A stretch of 64,000 nucleotides of DNA. Origin: Labyrinthula sp. Ha (Eukaryota; Sar; Bigyra; Labyrinthulida; Labyrinthulaceae). Location of the stretch: contig JAALGZ010000014.1 in NCBI GenBank assembly GCA_015227615.1, positions 1,201,573-1,265,572 on the forward strand, in the 5' to 3' direction. The translations under genes and the position numbers were made by a program. The notes below the pieces were generated by a model. That model worked only from the letters and a program-made list of their open reading frames with translations, was not told the origin of the DNA and did no database searches. Below are positions 19,301 through 34,700 of the stretch, piece by piece; within the stretch, counting starts at the first letter, position 1, and each line of letters begins with the position of its first letter.

Positions 19301-22300
19301 GCAGAAATTAGCTATACAAGGGCACCATATGGAAATCAAAGTATGAAACTTGCTAAACATATGATATTTTATGGTAAAATGACTATATGAAATAATCTTT
19401 TCTTTAAATTAGGTATTAACGAATAAATCTTTGTCTAATTTGTTACTAAAATTTTAAACTAGGTACTTTGTGCAACTGAAATAGCTGAATCGAACACGAA
19501 TATTTTTTTGAAAAAATATTTTATGCTGATTTTATGGATACTAAAAGTAATTTGAGGTGGCTTGGAAAAGAATTTGGCTAAGTTTTTATGGTGAAATCTA
19601 ATTTTTTAGTGGCATCTGCACAAATGTCATTCTATTGGGAAAAGGATCACTTTTATGCAGAAATTAGCTATACAAGGGCACCATATGGAAATCAAAGTAT
19701 GAAACTTGCTACAGATGTGATATTTTATTTTAATATGGTTATATGAAATAATCTTTTCTTTAAATTAGGTATTAACGAATAAATCTTTGTCTAATTTGTT
19801 ACTAAAATTTTGAACTAGGTACTTTGTGCAACTGAAATAGCTCAATCAAACACGAATATTTTATGAAAAAATATTTTATGCTGATTTTATGGATACTAAA
19901 AATAATTTAAAGTGAATTGGAAAAGAATTTGGCTAAGTTTTTATGGTGAAATCTAATTTTTTAGTGGCATCTGCACAAATGTCATTCTATTGGGAAAAGG
20001 ATCACTTTTATGCAGAAATTAGCTGTACAAGGGCACCATAGGGAAATCAAAGTATGAAACTTGCTAAACATATGATATTTTATGGTAAAATGACTATATG
20101 AAACTATTTTAGTCGAAAACAGGTATTAACGAATAAATCTTTGCCTAATTTGTTACTAAAATTTTGAACTAGGTACTTTGTGCAACTGAAATAGCTGAAT
20201 CGAGCACGAATATTTTTTTGAAAAAATATTTTATGTTAATTTTATGGATACTAAAAGTAATTTAAAGTGAATTGGAAAAGAACTTGGTGAAGTTTTTACA
20301 GTGAAATCAAATTTTTTAGTGGCATCTGCACAAGTTCATTCTATTGGGAAAAGGATCACTTTTATGCAGAAATTAGCTATACAAGGGCACCATATGGATA
20401 TCAAAGTATGAAACTTGCTAAACATATGATATTTTATGGTAAAATGACTATATGAAACTATTTTAGTCGAAAACAGGTATTAACGAATAAATCTTTGCCT
20501 AATTTGTTACTAAAATTTTGAACTAGGTACTTTGTGCAACTGAAATAGCTGAATCGAACACGAATATTTTATGAAAAAATATTTTATGCTGATTTTATGG
20601 ATACTAAAAGTAATTTAAAGTGAATTGGAAAAGAATTTGGCTAAGTTTTTATGGTGAAATATAATTTTTTAGTCGCATCTGCAAAAATATCATTCTATTG
20701 GGAAAAGGGTCACTTTTATGCAGAAGTTAGCTGGACAAGGGCACCATAGGGAAATCAAAGTATGAAACTTGCTACAGATATGATATTTTATTTTAAAATG
20801 GCTATATGAAATGATTTTTCTTAAAAATAGGTATTAACGAATAAATCTTTGCCTAATTTGTTACTAAAATTTTAAACTACGTACTTTGTGCAACTGAAAT
20901 AGCTCAATCGAACACGAATATTTTATGAAAAAATATTTTATGCTGATTTTATGGATACTAAAAGTAATTTAAAGTGAATTGGAAAAGAATTTGGTGAAGT
21001 TTTTATAGTGAAATCAAATTTTTTAGTGGCATCTGCACAAGTTCATTCTATTGGGAAAAGGATCACTTTTATGCAGAAATTAGCTATACAAGGGCACCAT
21101 ATGGATGAAACTTGCTACAGATATGATACTTTATTTTAAAATGGCTATATGAAACGATTTTTTCTTAAAAATAAGTATTAACGAATAAATCTTTGCCTAA
21201 TTTGTTACTAAAATTTTAAACTACGTACTTTGTGCAACTGAAATAGCTCAATCGAACGCGAATATTTTATGAAAAAATATTTTATGTTAATTTTATGGAT
21301 ACTAAAAGTAATTTAAAGTGAATTGGAAAAGAACTTGGTGAAGTTTTTACAGTGAAATCAAATTTTTTAGTGGCATCTGCACAAGTTCATTCTATTGGGA
21401 AAAGGATCACTTTTATGCAGAAATTAGCTATACAAGGGCACCATATGGATATCAAAGTATGAAACTTGCTACAGATATGATACTTTATTTTAAAATGGCT
21501 ATATGAAACGATTTTTTCTTAAAAATAAGTATTAACGAATAAATCTTTGCCTAATTTGTTACTAAAATTTTAAACTACGTACTTTGTGCAACTGAAATAG
21601 CTCAATCGAACACGAATATTTTATGAAAAAATATTTTATGCTGATTTTATGGATACTAAAAGTAATTTAAAGTGAATTGGAAAAGAATTTGGCTAAGTTT
21701 TTATGGTGAAATCTAATTTTTTAGTGGCATCTGCACAAATGTCATTCTATTGGGAAAAGGATCACTTTTATGCAGAAATTAGCTGTACAAGGGCACCATA
21801 TGGAACTCTAAGTATGAAACTTGCTAAACATATGATATTTTATGGTAAAATAGCTATATGAAATGATTTTAGTCGAAAACAGGTATTAACGAATAAATCT
21901 TTGCCTAATTTGTTACTAAAATTTTAAACTAGGTACTTTGTGCAACTGAAATACCTGAATCGAACACGAATATTTTTTTGAAAAAATATTTTATGCTGAT
22001 TTTATGGATACTAAAAGTAATTTGAGGTGGCTTGGAAAAGAATTTGGCTAAGTTTTTATGGTGAAATCTAATTTTTTAGTGGCATCTGCACAAATGTCAT
22101 TCTATTGGGAAAAGGATCACTTTTATGCAGAAATTAGCTGTACAAGGGCACCATATGGATATCAAAGTATGAAACTTGCTACAGATATGATACTTTATTT
22201 TAAAATGGCTATATGAAATGATTTTTTCTTAAAAATAAGTATTAACGAATAAATCTTTGCCTAATTTGTTACTAAAATTTTGAACTAGGTACTTTGTGCA

Positions 22301-22329
22301 ACTGAAATAGCTGAATCGAACACGAATAT

Positions 22330-25170
22330 TTTTTTGAAAAAATATTTTATGTTAATTTTATGGATACTAAAAGTAATTTAAAGTGAATTAGAAAAGAATT
22401 TGGCTAAGTTTTTATGGTGAAATATAATTTTTTAATGGCATCTGCACAAATGTCATTCTATTGGGAAAAGGATCACTTTTATGCAGAAATTAGCTGTACA
22501 AGGGCACCATAGGGAAATCAAAGTATGAAACTTGCTAAACATATGATATTTTATGGTAAAATGACTATATGAAACGATTTTAGTCGAAAACAGGTATTAA
22601 CGAATAAATCTTTGCCTAATTTGTTACTAAAATTTTGAACTAGGTACTTTGTGCAACTGAAATAGCTGAATCGAACACGAATATTTTTTTGAAAAAATAT
22701 TTTATGCTGATTTTATGGATATTAAAAGTAATTTTAGGTGGCTTGGAAAAGAATTTGGTGAAGTTTTTATAGTGGAAGCAAATTTTTTAGTGGCATCTGC
22801 ACAAGTTCATTCTATTGGGAAAAGGATCACTTTTATGCAGAAATTAGCTATACAAGGGCACCATATGGATATCAAAGTATGAAACTTGCTACAGATATGA
22901 TACTTTATTTTAAAATGGCTATATGAAACGATTTTTTCTTAAAAATAAGTATTAACGAATAAATCTTTGCCTAATTTGTTACTAAAATTTTAAACTACGT
23001 ACTTTGTGCAACTGAAATAGCTCAATCGAACGCGAATATTTTATGAAAAAATATTTTATGTTAATTTTATGGATACTAAAAGTAATTTAAAGTGAATTGG
23101 AAAAGAACTTGGTGAAGTTTTTACAGTGAAATCAAATTTTTTAGTGGCATCTGCACAAGTTCATTCTATTGGGAAAAGGATCACTTTTATGCAGAAATTA
23201 GCTATACAAGGGCACCATATGGATATCAAAGTATGAAACTTGCTACAGATATGATACTTTATTTTAAAATGGCTATATGAAATGATTTTTTCTTAAAAAT
23301 AAGTATTAACGAATAAATCTTTGCCTAATTTGTTACTAAAATTTTAAACTACGTACTTTGTGCAACTGAAATAGCTCAATCGAACACGAATATTTTATGA
23401 AAAAATATTTTATGCTGATTTTATGGATACTAAAAGTAATTTAAAGTGAATTGGAAAAGAATTTGGCTAAGTTTTTATGGTGAAATCTAATTTTTTAGTG
23501 GCATCTGCACAAATGTCATTCTATTGGGAAAAGGATCACTTTTATGCAGAAATTAGCTGTACAAGGGCACCATATGGATATCAAAGTATGAAACTTGCTA
23601 CAGATATGATACTTTATTTTAAAATGGCTATATGAAATGATTTTTTCTTAAAAATAAGTATTAACGAATAAATCTTTGCCTAATTTGTTACTAAAATTTT
23701 GAACTAGGTACTTTGTGCAACTGAAATAGCTGAATCGAACACGAATATTTTTTTGAAAAAATATTTTATGTTAATTTTATGGATACTAAAAGTAATTTAA
23801 AGTGAATTAGAAAAGAATTTGGCTAAGTTTTTATGGTGAAATATAATTTTTTAATGGCATCTGCACAAATGTCATTCTATTGGGAAAAGGATCACTTTTA
23901 TGCAGAAATTAGCTGTACAAGGGCACCATAGGGAAATCAAAGTATGAAACTTGCTAAACATATGATATTTTATGGTAAAATGACTATATGAAACGATTTT
24001 AGTCGAAAACAGGTATTAACGAATAAATCTTTGCCTAATTTGTTACTAAAATTTTGAACTAGGTACTTTGTGCAACTGAAATAGCTGAATCGAACACGAA
24101 TATTTTTTTGAAAAAATATTTTATGCTGATTTTATGGATATTAAAAGTAATTTTAGGTGGCTTGGAAAAGAATTTGGTGAAGTTTTTATAGTGGAAGCAA
24201 ATTTTTTAGTGGCATCTGCACAAATGTCATTCTATTGGGAAAAGGATCACTTTTATGCAGAAATTAGCTGTACAAGGGCACCATATGGAAATCAAAGTAT
24301 GAAACTTGCTACAGATGTGATACTTTATGGTAAAATGGCTATATGAAACGATTTTTTCTTAAAAATAAGTATTAACGAATAAATCTTTGCCTAATTTGTT
24401 ACTAAAATTTTAAACTACGTACTTTGTGCAACTGAAATAGCTCAATCAAACACGAATATTTTATGAAAAAATATTTTATGCTGATTTTATGGATACTAAA
24501 AATAATTTAAAGTGAATTAGAAAAGAATTTGGCTAAGTTTTTATGGTGAAATATAATTTTTTAATGGCATCTGCACAAATGTCATTCTATTGGGAAAAGG
24601 ATCACTTTTATGCAGAAATTAGCTGTACAAGGGCACCATAGGGAAATCAAAGTATGAAACTTGCTAAACATATGATATTTTATGGTAAAATGACTATATG
24701 AAACGATTTTAGTCGAAAACAGGTATTAACGAATAAATCTTTGCCTAATTTGTTACTAAAATTTTGAACTAGGTACTTTGTGCAACTGAAATAGCTGAAT
24801 CGAACACGAATATTTTTTTGAAAAAATATTTTATGCTGATTTTATGGATACTAAAAGTAATTTAAAGTGAATTGGACAAGAGCTTGGTGAAGTTTTTATA
24901 GTGGAAGCAAATTTTTTAGTGGCATCTGCACAAGTTCATTCTATTGGGAAAAGGATCACTTTTATGCAGAAATTAGCTATACAAGGGCACCATATGGATA
25001 TCAAAGTATGAAACTTGCTACAGATATGATACTTTATTTTAAAATGGCTATATGAAATGATTTTTTCTTAAAAATAAGTATTAACGAATAAATCTTTGCC
25101 TAATTTGTTACTAAAATTTTAAACTACGTACTTTGTGCAACTGAAATAGCTCAATCGAACACGAATATTT
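22330..25170 (+). repeat. Higher-order repeat, 4-monomer unit (~1,419 bp)
   Basis: Rare variants recur four monomers apart. GATATTAAAAGT follows the ATG at 22715 and again at 24134 (step 1,419), and the GAATTAGAAAAG variant with AATATAATTTTTTAATGG recurs near 22385 and 23806. Neighbouring monomers in the two units match each other better than they match adjacent monomers. Confidence 0.65.
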
Positions 25171-26899
25171 TATGAAAAAATATTTTATGCTGATTTTATG
25201 GATACTAAAAGTAATTTAAAGTGAATTGGAAAAGAATTTGGCTAAGTTTTTATGGTGAAATCTAATTTTTTAGTGGCATCTGCACAAATGTCATTCTATT
25301 GGGAAAAGGATCACTTTTATGCAGAAATTAGCTGTACAAGGGCACCATATGGAACTCTAAGTATGAAACTTGCTAAACATATGATATTTTATGGTAAAAT
25401 GGCTATATGAAACCATTTTAGTCGAAAACAGGTATTAACGAATAAATCTTTGTCTAATTTGTTACTAAAATTTTGAACTAGGTACTTTGTGCAACTGAAA
25501 TAGCTGAATCGAACACGAATATTTTTTTGAAAAAATATTTTATGCTGATTTTATGGATACTAAAAGTAATTTTAGGTGGCTTGGAAAAGAATTTGGTGAA
25601 GTTTTTATAGTGGAAGCAAATTTTTTAGTGGCATCTGCACAAATGTCATTCTATTGGGAAAAGGATCACTTTTATGCAGAAATTAGCTATACAAGGGCAC
25701 CATATGGAAATCAAAGTATGAAACTTGCTAAACATATGATATTTTATGGTAAAATGGCTATATGAAACCATTTTAGTCGAAAACAGGTATTAACGAATAA
25801 ATCTTTGTCTAATTTGTTACTAAAATTTTGAACTAGGTACTTTGTGCAACTGAAATAGCTGAATCGAACACGAATATTTTTTTGAAAAAATATTTTATGC
25901 TGATTTTATGGATACTAAAAGTAATTTGAGGTGGCTTGGAAAAGAATTTGGCTAAGTTTTTATGGTGAAATCTAATTTTTTAGTGGCATCTGCACAAATG
26001 TCATTCTATTGGGAAAAGGATCACTTTTATGCAGAAATTAGCTGTACAAGGGCACCATATGGAAATCAAAGTATGAAACTTGCTACAGATGTGATACTTT
26101 ATGGTAAAATGGCTATATGAAACGATTTTTTCTTAAAAATAAGTATTAACGAATAAATCTTTGCCTAATTTGTTACTAAAATTTTAAACTAGGTACTTTG
26201 TGCAACTGAAATAGCTGAATCGAACACGAATATTTTTTTGAAAAAATATTTTATGTTAATTTTATGGATACTAAAAGTAATTTAAAGTGAATTAGAAAAG
26301 AATTTGGCTAAGTTTTTATGGTGAAATATAATTTTTTAATGGCATCTGCACAAATGTCATTCTATTGGGAAAAGGATCACTTTTATGCAGAAATTAGCTG
26401 TACAAGGGCACCATATGGATATCAAAGTATGAAACTTGCTAAACATATGATATTTTATGGTAAAATGACTATATGAAATGATTTTTGTCGAAAACAGGTA
26501 TTAACGAATAAATCTTTGCCTAATTTGTTACTAAAATTTTAAACTAGGTACTTTGTGCAAGTGAAATAGCTGAATCGAACACGAATATTTTTTGAAAAAA
26601 TATTTTATGCTGATTTTATGGATACTAAAAGTAATTTGAGGTGGCTTGGAAAAGAATTTGGCTAAGTTTTTACAGTGAAATCAAATTTTTTAGTGGCATC
26701 TGCACAAATGTCATTCTATTGGGAAAAGGATCACTTTTATGCAGAAATTAGCTGTATAAGGGCACCATATGGATACCAAAGTATGAAACTTGCTAAACAT
26801 ATGATATTTTATGGTAAAATGGCTATATGAAACGATTTTAGTCGAAAACAGGTATTAACGAATAAATCTTTGCCTAATTTGTTACTAAAATTTTAAACT

Positions 26900-28730
26900 A
26901 CGTACTTTGTGCAACTGAAATAGCTCAATCGAACGCGAATATTTTATGAAAAAATATTTTATGCTGATTTTATGGATACTAAAAGTAATTTAAAGTGAAT
27001 TGGAAAAGAATTTGGCTAAGTTTTTACAGTGAAATCAAATTTTTTAGTGGCATCTGTACAAGTTCATTCTATTGGGAAAAGGATCACTTTTATGCAGAAA
27101 TTAGCTGTACAAGGGCACCATATGGATATCAAAGTATGAAACTTGCTACAAATATGATACTTTATTTTAAAATGGCTATATGAAATGATTTTTTCTTAAA
27201 AATAAGTATTAACGAATAAATCTTTGCCTAATTTGTTACTAAAATTTTAAACTACGTACTTTGTGCAACTGAAATAGCTCAATCGAACACGAATATTTTA
27301 TGAAAAAATATTTTATGCTGATTTTATGGATACTAAAAGTAATTTGAGGTGGCTTGGAAAAGAATTTGGCTAAGTTTTTATGGTGAAATCTAATTTTTTA
27401 GTGGCATCTGCACAAATGTCATTCTATTGGGAAAAGGATCACTTTTATGCAGAAATTAGCTGTACAAGGGCACCATATGGATATCAAAGTATGAAACTTG
27501 CTAAACATATGATATTTTATGGTAAAATGACTATATGAAACGATTTTAGTCGAAAACAGGTATTAACGAATAAATCTTTGCCTAATTTGTTACTAAAATT
27601 TTAAACTAGGTACTTTGTGCAAGTGAAATAGCTGAATCGAACACGAATATTTTTTGAAAAAATATTTTATGCTGATTTTATGGATACTAAAAGTAATTTT
27701 AGGTGGCTTGGAAAGGAATTTGGTGAAGTTTTTATAGTGGAAGCAAATTTTTTGGTGGCATCTGCACAAATGTCATTCTATTGGGAAAAGGATCACTTTT
27801 ATGCAGAAATTAGCTGTACAAGGGCACCATATGGATATCAAAGTATGAAACTTGCTACAGATATGATACTTTATTTTAAAATGGCTATATGAAATGATTT
27901 TTTCTTAAAAATAAGTATTAACGAATAAATCTTTGCCTAATTTGTTACTAAAATTTTGAACTAGGTACTTTGTGCAACTGAAATAGCTGAATCGAACACG
28001 AATATTTTTTTGAAAAAATATTTTATGCTGATTTTATGGATATTAAAAGTAATTTTAGGTGGCTTGGAAAAGAATTTGGTGAAGTTTTTATAGTGGAAGC
28101 AAATTTTTTAGTGGCATCTGCACAAATGTCATTCTATTGGGAAAAGGATCACTTTTATGCAGAAATTAGCTGTACAAGGGCACCATATGGAAATCAAAGT
28201 ATGAAACTTGCTACAGATGTGATACTTTATGGTAAAATGGCTATATGAAACGATTTTTTCTTAAAAATAAGTATTAACGAATAAATCTTTGCCTAATTTG
28301 TTACTAAAATTTTAAACTACGTACTTTGTGCAACTGAAATAGCTCAATCGAACGCGAATATTTTATGAAAAAATATTTTATGCTGATTTTATGGATACTA
28401 AAAGTAATTTAAAGTGAATTGGAAAAGAATTTGGCTAAGTTTTTACAGTGAAATCAAATTTTTTAGTGGCATCTGTACAAGTTCATTCTATTGGGAAAAG
28501 GATCACTTTTATGCAGAAATTAGCTGTACAAGGGCACCATATGGATATCAAAGTATGAAACTTGCTACAAATATGATACTTTATTTTAAAATGGCTATAT
28601 GAAATGATTTTTTCTTAAAAATAAGTATTAACGAATAAATCTTTGCCTAATTTGTTACTAAAATTTTAAACTACGTACTTTGTGCAACTGAAATAGCTCA
28701 ATCGAACACGAATATTTTATGAAAAAATAT
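26900..28730 (+). repeat. Higher-order repeat, 4-monomer duplication (~1,419 bp)
   Basis: The rare AACGCGAATATT variant occurs at 26932 and 28351, exactly 1,419 bases apart. Each is followed by a monomer sharing the unusual CATCTGTACAAGTTC and GCTACAAATATG variants. Confidence 0.7.
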
Positions 28731-31700
28731 TTTATGCTGATTTTATGGATACTAAAAGTAATTTAAAGTGAATTGGAAAAGAACTTGGTGAAGTTTTTAC
28801 AGTGAAATCAAATTTTTTAGTGGCATCTGCACAAATGTCATTCTATTGGGAAAAGGATCACTTTTATGCAGAAATTAGCTGTACAAGGGCACCATATGGA
28901 TATCAAAGTATGAAACTTGCTACAGATATGATATTTTATTTTAATATGGCTATATGAAATAATCTTTTCTTTAAATTAGGTATTAACGAATAAATCTCTG
29001 TCTAATTTGTTACTAAAATTTTAAACTACGTACTTTGTGCAACTGAAATAGCTCAATCGAACACGAATATTTTATGAAAAAATATTTTATGCTGATTTTA
29101 TGGATACTAAAAGTAATTTAAAGTGAATTGGAAAAGAAATTGGCTAAGTTTTTATGGTGAAATCTAATTTTTTAGTGGCATCTGCACAAATGTCATTCTA
29201 TTGGGAAAAGGATCACTTTTATGCAGAAATTAGCTGTACAAGGGCACCATAGGGAAATCAAAGTATGAAACTTGCTAAACATATGATATTTTATGGTAAA
29301 ATGACTATATGAAACTATTTTAGTCGAAAACAGGTATTAACGAATAAATCTTTGCCTAATTTGTTACTAAAATTTTGAACTAGGTACTTTGTGCAACTGA
29401 AATAGCTGAATCGAACACGAATATTTTTTTGAAAAAATATTTTATGTTAATTTTATGGATACTAAAAGTAATTTAAAGTGAATTGGAAAAGAACTTGGTG
29501 AAGTTTTTATAGTTAAATCAAATTTTTTGGTGGCATCTGCACAAATGTCATTCTATTGGGAAAAGGATCACTTTTATGCAGAAATTAGCTGTACAAGGGC
29601 ACCATATGGATATCAAAGTATGAAACTTGCTACAGATATGATACTTTATTTTAAAATGGCTATATGAAATGATTTTTTCTTAAAAATAAGTATTAACGAA
29701 TAAATCTTTGCCTAATTTGTTACTAAAATTTTAAACTACGTACTTTGTGCAACTGAAATAGCTCAATCGAACACGAATATTTTATGAAAAAATATTTTAT
29801 GCTGATTTTATGGATACTAAAAGTAATTTAAAGTGAATTGGAAAAGAATTTGGCTAAGTTTTTATGGTGAAATCTAATTTTTTAGTGGCATCTGCACAAA
29901 TGTCATTCTATTGGGAAAAGGATCACTTTTATGCAGAAATTAGCTGTACAAGGGCACCATATGGAAATCAAAGTATGAAACTTGCTACAGATGTGATACT
30001 TTATGGTAAAATGGCTATATGAAACGATTTTTTCTTAAAAATAAGTATTAACGAATAAATCTTTGCCTAATTTGTTACTAAAATTTTGAACTACGTACTT
30101 TGTGCAACTGAAATAGCTGAATCGAACACGAATATTTTTTTGAAAAAATATTTTATGTTAATTTTATGGATACTAAAAGTAATTTAAAGTGAATTGGAAA
30201 AGAACTTGGTGAAGTTTTTATAGTGAAATCAAATTTTTTGGTGGCATCTGCACAAATGTCATTCTATTGGGAAAAGGATCACTATTATGCAGAAATTAGC
30301 TGTACAAGGGCACCATATGGAAATCAAAGTATGAAACTTTCTACAGATGTGATACTTTATTTTAAAATGGCTATATGAAACGATTTTTTCTTAAAAATAA
30401 GTATTAACGAATAAATCTTTGCCTAATTTGTTACTAAAATTTTGAACTACGTACTTTGTGCAACTGAAATAGCTGAATCGAACACGAATATTTTTTTGAA
30501 AAAATATTTTATGTTAATTTTATGGATACTAAAAGTAATTTAAAGTGAATTGGAAAAGAATTTGGCTAAGTTTTTACAGTGAAATCAAATTTTTTAGTGG
30601 CATCTGCACAAATGTCATTCTATTGGGAAAAGGATCACTTTTATGCAGAAATTAGCTGTACAAGGGCACCATATGGATATCAAAGTATGAAACTTGCTAC
30701 AGATATGATACTTTATTTTAAAATGGCTATATGAAATGATTTTTTCTTAAAAATAAGTATTAACGAATAAATCTTTGCCTAATTTGTTACTAAAATTTTA
30801 AACTAGGTACTTTGTGCAACTGAAATAGCTGAATCGAACACCAATATTTTATGAAAAAATATTTTATGCTGATTTTATGGATACTAAAAGTAATTTGAGG
30901 TGGCTTGGAAAAGAATTTGGCTAAGTTTTTACAGCGAAATTAAATTTTTTAGTGGCATCTGCACAAGTTCATTCTATTGGGAAAAGGATCACTTTTATGC
31001 AGAAATTAGCTGTACAAGGGCACCATATGGAAATCAAAGTATGAAACTTGCTACAGATGTGATACTTTATGGTAAAATGGCTATATGAAACGATTTTTTC
31101 TTAAAAATAAGTATTAACGAATAAATCTTTGCCTAATTTGTTACTAAAATTTTAAACTAGGTACTTTGTGCAACTGAAATAGCTGAATCGAACACGAATA
31201 TTTTTTGAAAAAATATTTTATGCTGATTTTATGGATACTAAAAGTAATTTTAGGTGGCTTGGAAAGGAATTTGGTGAAGTTTTTATAGTGGAAGCAAATT
31301 TTTTGGTGGCATCTGCACAAATGTCATTCTATTGGGAAAAGGATCACTTTTATGCAGAAATTAGCTATACAAGGGCACCTTATGGAAATCAAAGTATGAA
31401 ACTTGCTACAGATGTGATATTTTATGGTAAAATGGCTATATGAAATGATTTTTGTCGAAAACAGGTATTGACGAATAAATCTTTGCCTAATTTGTTACTA
31501 AAATTTTAAACTAGGTACTTTGTGCAACTGAAATAGCTGAATCGAACACGAATATTTTTTGAAAAAATATTTTATGCTGATTTTATGGATACTAAAAGTA
31601 ATTTTAGGTGGCTTGGAAAAGAATTTGGTGAAGTTTTTATAGTGGAAGCAAATTTTTTGGTGGCATCTGCACAAATGTCATTCTATTGGGAAAAGGATCA

Positions 31701-34700
31701 CTTTTATGCAGAAATTAGCTGTACAAGGGCACCATATGGAAATCAAAGTATGAAACTTGCTAAACATATGATATTTTATGGTAAAATGACTATATGAAAT
31801 GATTTTTGTCGAAAACAGGTATTAACGAATAAATCTTTGCCTAATTTGTTACTAAAATTTTAAACTAGGTACTTTGTGCAACTGAAATAGCTGAATCGAA
31901 CACGAATATTTTTTTGAAAAAATATTTTATGTTAATTTTATGGATACTAAAAGTAATTTAAAGTGAATTGGAAAAGAACTTGGTGAAGTTTTTATAGTGA
32001 AATCAAATTTTTTGGTGGCATCTGCACAAATGTCATTCTATTGGGAAAAGGATCACTTTTATGCAGAAATTAGCTGTACAAGGGCACCATATGGAAATCA
32101 AAGTATGAAACTTGCTACAGATGTGATACTTTATGGTAAAATGGCTATATGAAACGATTTTTTCTTAAAAATAATTATTAACGAATAAATCTTTGCCTAA
32201 TTTGTTACTAAAATTTTGAACTACGTACTTTGTGCAACTGAAATAGCTGAATCGAACACGAATATTTTTTTGAAAAAGTATTTTATGTTAATTTTATGGA
32301 TACTAAAAGTAATTTAAAGTGAATTGGAAAAGAACTTGGCTAAGTTTTTACAGTGAAATCAAATTTTTTAGTGGCATCTGCACAAATGTCATTCTATTGG
32401 GAAAAGGATCACTTTTATGCAGAAATTAGCTATACAAGGGCACCATATGGAAATCAAAGTATGAAACTTGCTACAGATATGATACTTTATTTTAAAATGG
32501 CTATATGAAATGATTTTTTCTTAAAAATAAGTATTAACGAATAAATCTTTGTCTAATTTGTTACTAAAATTTTAAACTAGGTACTTTGTGCAACTGAAAT
32601 ACCTGAATCGAACACGAATATTTTTTTGAAAAAATATTTTATGCTGATTTTATGGATACTAAAAGTAATTTGAGGTGGCTTGGAAAAGAATTTGGCTAAG
32701 TTTTTACAGTGAAATCAAATTTTTTAGTGGCATCTGCACAAATGTCATTCTATTGGGAAAAGGATCACTTTTATGCAGAAATTAGCTGTACAAGGGCACC
32801 ATATGGATATCAAAGTATGAAACTTGCTACAGATATGATACTTTATTTTAAAATGGCTATATGAAATGATTTTTTCTTAAAAATAAGTATTAACGAATAA
32901 ATATTTGTCTAATTTGTTACTAAAATTTTAAACTAGGTACTTTGTGCAACTGAAATAGCTGAATCGAACACCAATATTTTATGAAAAAATATTTTATGCT
33001 GATTTTATGGATACTAAAAGTAATTTGAGGTGGCTTGGAAAAGAATTTGGCTAAGTTTTTACAGCGAAATTAAATTTTTTAGTGGCATCTGCACAAGTTC
33101 ATTCTATTGGGAAAAGGATCACTTTTATGCAGAAATTAGCTGTACAAGGGCACCATATGGATATCAAAGTATGAAACTTGCTACAGATATGATACTTTAT
33201 TTTAAAATGGCTATATGAAATGATTTTTTCTTAAAAATAAGTATTAACAAATAAATCATTGCCTAATTTGTTACTAAAATTTTAAACTAGGTACTTTGTG
33301 CAACTGAAATAGCTGAATCGAACACGAATATTTTATGAAAAAATATTTTATGTTAATTTTATGGATACTAAAAGTAATTTAAAGTGAATTGGAAAAGAAT
33401 TTGGCTAAGTTTTTACAGTGAAATCAAATTTTTTAGTGGCATCTGCACAAATGTCATTCTATTGGGAAAAGGATCACTTTTATGCAGAAATTAGCTGTAC
33501 AAGGGCACCATATGGATACCAAAGTATGAAACTTGCTAAACATATGATATTTTATGGTAAAATGACTATATGAAACGATTTTAGTCGAAAACAGGTATTA
33601 ACGAATAAATCTTTGCCTAATTTGTTACTAAAATTTTAAACTAGGTACTTTGTGCAACTGAAATACCTGAATCGAACACGAATATTTTTTTGAAAAAATA
33701 TTTTATGCTGATTTTATGGATACTAAAAGTAATTTGAGGTGGCTTGGAAAAGAATTTGGCTAAGTTTTTACAGTGAAATCAAATTTTTTAGTGGCATCTG
33801 CACAAATGTCATTCTATTGGGAAAAGGATCACTTTTATGCAGAAATTAGCTGTACAAGGGCACCATATGGAAATCAAAGTATGAAACTTGCTAAACATAT
33901 GATATTATATGGTAAAATAGCTATATGAAATGATTTTAGTCGAAAACAGGTATTAACGAATAAATCTTTGCCTAATTTGTTACTAAAATTTTAAACTAGG
34001 TACTTTGTGCAACTGAAATACCTGAATCGAACACGAATATTTTTTTGAAAAAATATTTTATGCTGATTTTATGGATACTAAAAGTAATTTGAGGTGGCTT
34101 GGAAAAGAATTTGGCTAAGTTTTTACAGTGAAATCAAATTTTTTAGTGGCATCTGCACAAATGTCATTCTATTGGGAAAAGGATCACTTTTATGCAGAAA
34201 TTAGCTATACAAGGGCACCATATGGAAATCAAAGTATGAAACTTGCTACAGATATGATACTTTATTTTAAAATGGCTATATGAAATGATTTTTTCTTAAA
34301 AATAAGTATTAACGAATAAATCTTTGTCTAATTTGTTACTAAAATTTTAAACTAGGTACTTTGTGCAACTGAAATACCTGAATCGAACACGAATATTTTT
34401 TTGAAAAAATATTTTATGCTGATTTTATGGATACTAAAAGTAATTTAAAGTGAATTGGAAAAGAATTTGGCTAAGTTTTTATGGTGAAATCTAATTTTTT
34501 AGTGGCATCTGCACAAATGTCATTCTATTGGGAAAAGGATCACTTTTATGCAGAAATTAGCTGTACAAGGGCACCATAGGGAAATCAAAGTATGAAACTT
34601 GCTACAGATGTGATATTTTATTTTAATATGGTTATATGAAATAATCTTTTCTTTAAATTAGGTATTAACGAATAAATCTTTGTCTAATTTGTTACTAAAA

